DNA of 15,877 bases from UMGS1696 sp964621165. Its GTDB lineage: Bacteria > Bacillota > Clostridia > Oscillospirales > CAG-272. The stretch covers positions 1 to 15,877 of the forward strand of contig CAZULC010000026.1 of assembly GCA_964621165.1 (NCBI GenBank). Direction: 5' to 3'. Shown here one piece after another: positions 14,026 to 15,877 of this stretch. The translations under genes and the position numbers were made by a program. Every line of letters starts with the position of its first letter. Position 1 is the stretch's first letter. The notes below the pieces were generated by a model. That model saw nothing but the letters and a program-made list of their open reading frames with translations. It made no database searches and was not told the origin of the DNA.

Positions 14026-15583
14026 ATGAATTTACTTTGTCCGGCGTGAATTGATATGAACGAGAACAGCTTCCGCAAGGACTCACTCGCTCTGGAAACA
14101 ATCAAGGCTCTGAATCTGCCCAAGCTTCTCTGGATGAAGGAGCTTGACATTCTGCGGTACATCACGGCTGACGTCGAGGTGATCCGCTACCGTCAGGCAA
14201 TTTTCTCGGAAATTGAACGCTCGCCCGCTCTGTACGATATTTTAAAGTCATTTAAGAAATACATACGGGATTTGAAGGATATGTCCCAGAAGAGGTCGAC
14301 TATGTCCCAGTCAACGGAGGACGTGCTCTATTCCTTCGCGGAAATCCAGTTTTTCATCAAAGTGATACGCGACATCACGTCCCGCATGGAGGAAATTTCA
14401 TCAGGGCTTAAATCCCCGGTAATGGTGGAGCTGTACGAAAAGCTGGAGAAAATCATGCAGGACGAGAGCTTCACGAAAATCATTGTGTATGTCGAGAAAA
14501 TCGCCGGAAAGATGCGGTACGCCAAAAGCGTGACTCTCGGGCTGAACCTTAACGCGAAATTTGAAGTCTACGAAGTCGGTGTGGTATCCATCAACATGGA
14601 GCCGCACATTTTAAGTGACTGGTTCGGGACTCCATTCAACAAGGGTAAAGCAAAGGACGACGGGGATAATTTCAAGTGCTTCACCCCGCTGGTCTCCACC
14701 GAGAAGTCGAATCACCTCGGCCAAGTCATCTACCGCGTGCTGAACACAGACCTATCCCGCGCCGTACTGAAAGCCCACACCACACTGCTCTCCTAAATCC
14801 AAATCACGGTGTCAGCTCTGTACACGATTTATGACTACCTTGACTTTATAATATCCAGCGCGGATTTTACTGGAGCATGAATGAGCGGTTTGTTAAGCTG
14901 TGTCTGCCGGAATACAGAAAAGCGTCGGCGGATGAAGCCAAGTTCAACGTGACCCGTCTCATAAATCCGTACCTGCTCGGCAAGGTGGAAATCGGCAAAA
15001 TCACGCCGAACAATATCGTGTTTGAAGAAAACGAAAAAGGTACTCCTCTGTCAATTTTTGTCATCACGGGACCAAACAGCGGCGGAAAGAGCGTGTACCC
15101 GAAATTCATCGGAATCGCCTGTATTTTGGGTCAGCTCGGGTTCCATGTGCCGGCAAGGGAAGCGCATCTTGTACCCTTTGACGGGATTTTCTGCCACTTT
15201 CCCACAGAAGGCCCGCAGGAGGAGAGTCGGCTGGTGAGCGAATGCAGGAGGATGCGGGAAATCCTTGACGACATGACCGGGGACTCACTGCTTCATATGG
15301 ACGAATCCTTTTCGGGAACCAGCGCATCCAAGGGGCCGTGATTGCACTTGAGGTGCTGAAAACAATTCAAGCAAGACTGACAAACTGCTTTTTCGCCACA
15401 CACCTTCACGAGGTCGCCGGAAATATATCCTATCTGAATCAGAAACGGGCGTGTTTGAAAAGCCTCTCGGCGGAATATAAAGCGGGTGAGCGGACGTATA
15501 AAATAGTTGAATCCACACCCGGCGGGAAAAGCTATGGGTATGAGATCGCGAAGAAATACGGCTTGGCGTTCACGGAAGAATAA
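14026..15583 (+). pseudogene. MutS-family ATPase (MutS domain III/V), multiply broken
   Basis: Three frames together give one MutS-like protein of roughly 515 residues. The first part (from MNENSF at 14056) has the clamp/lever-type sequence DVEVIRYRQAIFSEIERSP. The ATPase part has Walker A TGPNSGGKS, a switch region PFDGIFCHFPTEG, Walker B SLLHMDESFSGTSA and the ATHLHEVA helix. Lesions: a TGA at 14047-14049 after the likely true start (ATG 14026, with GAGG at 14018-14021); a TAA at 14794-14796 inside the conserved run; a one-base loss in the T-run near 14862-14865; and a one-base loss near 15330-15337. Such paralogs lack the mismatch-binding domain, and their role is unclear. As it stands it cannot make an ATPase. 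Confidence 0.88.
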
Positions 15584-15622
15584 AGGTGGCTCAGCGTGCG
15601 TCAAAGCTGTATGAGATAATCG

Positions 15623-15654
15623 TATTTCTGTAATTCTACATTATTTCAGAAATA
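15623..15654. other. Hairpin downstream of the MutS relic
   Basis: TATTTCTG (15623-15630) pairs perfectly with CAGAAATA (15647-15654) around a 16-nt A+T-rich loop. No T-run follows directly, so it is not a classic terminator. It stands immediately before the larger hairpin at 15657. Confidence 0.5.
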
Positions 15655-15656
15655 AA

Positions 15657-15708
15657 AACAAACAAAAAACGCCGAAAATCTTTTGATAATCGACGTTATT
15701 TGTTTTTT
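15657..15708. terminator. Probable bidirectional terminator after the MutS relic
   Basis: A long inverted repeat: 15657-15675 against 15690-15708, 16 of 19 positions pairing, with a 14-nt loop. The right arm ends in a six-base T-run and the left arm is rich in A, so it can work in both directions. Confidence 0.65.
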
Positions 15709-15877
15709 GCGGATTGATTCCAGCATCAGCTCACGGTCGAGACTTCCCCACTGAGGGAGCTAAAAAAGCGTCGTCGTGGCAGCTCTCCCCTACTAAACTT
15801 CAAAAATGCCGTGTTCACCTGCTGGGCAAGACTCCGCGGTATACGAACACCTCACTGAAAAAAATCGGGGTTCTCCG
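15709..15877. other. Gene-free tail, possible degenerate intergenic repeat
   Basis: No supported reading frame was seen in these 169 bases. They hold a hairpin-like pair, AGGGAGCT (15754-15761) against AGCTCTCCCC (15781-15790), bracketing AAAAAAGCGTCG. The CTGAGGGAGCTAAAAAAGC wording resembles short dispersed palindromic repeats (MITE-like) seen between genes in gut Clostridia. That likeness is from memory and cannot be tested within one window. Confidence 0.3.

Noticed and set aside
14047..14049. TGA read as tryptophan (recoding) in the MutS-like gene
   Set aside because: Neighbouring genes use TGA as a true stop (for example the MATE exporter and the ferredoxin) and TGG for Trp, and other lesions follow, so decay is simpler.

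Overview
The window looks like a chromosomal segment of an anaerobic Clostridia-type Firmicute, possibly Oscillospiraceae/Ruminococcaceae. This is inferred, not proven. The grounds are strong GGAGG-type Shine-Dalgarno sites, sigma-A-like promoters with 17-nt spacers, and the protein families present: a CmpB-type putative ABC permease, a MATE exporter, an M42 peptidase, and an AprA/AprB-like flavoprotein-ferredoxin pair. Coding density is high. No CRISPR array, tRNA or rRNA was seen.

Layout. (1) 1-210: the 3' end of a DDE transposase (integrase-core, IS481-like) and the probable right end of its insertion sequence. (2) 343-5658, plus strand: uxaC (glucuronate isomerase), a MATE exporter, a LURP-one/YxjI-like gene broken by one extra A, a family-4 uracil-DNA glycosylase, a cytosolic zinc-phospholipase-C-like protein, and a Nudix ADP-ribose pyrophosphatase with its own strong promoter. 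(3) 5673-5720: a hairpin terminator between convergent genes. (4) 5729-13619, minus strand, in transcription order: AprA-like flavoprotein, short two-cluster ferredoxin, an unrecognised conserved protein split by an apparent frameshift, M42 aminopeptidase, coiled-coil CmpB-like membrane protein, GH27 glycosidase, GH30 glycosidase. (5) 13620-13760: a divergent promoter region with a dyad symmetry. (6) 13717-15583, plus strand: a doubtful membrane ORF and a clearly broken MutS-family gene. (7) 15584-15877: two hairpins, one a likely bidirectional terminator, and a gene-free stretch that may be a degenerate intergenic repeat.

How the genes may work together. UxaC, GH27 and GH30 fit catabolism of plant side chains carrying glucuronate and galactose (or L-arabinopyranose), such as type II arabinogalactan fragments. 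Both glycosidases lack a signal peptide, so they would act on imported oligosaccharides. The flavoprotein and ferredoxin overlap by 8 nt and almost certainly form one redox complex of unknown substrate. The UDG and Nudix proteins are housekeeping sanitation and repair functions.

The most striking overall pattern is an excess of single-base lesions in short homopolymers (near 3261, 11214, 14862 and 15330, perhaps also 13816). The MutS relic additionally has in-frame nonsense codons. Either the region is decaying, or the assembly carries homopolymer indel errors, and the nonsense codons argue for real decay of at least the MutS gene. I did not find a convincing wholly new biological system. The best candidates for a second look are the AprAB-like pair with the split unknown gene behind it, and the cytosolic GH27-GH30 pair.
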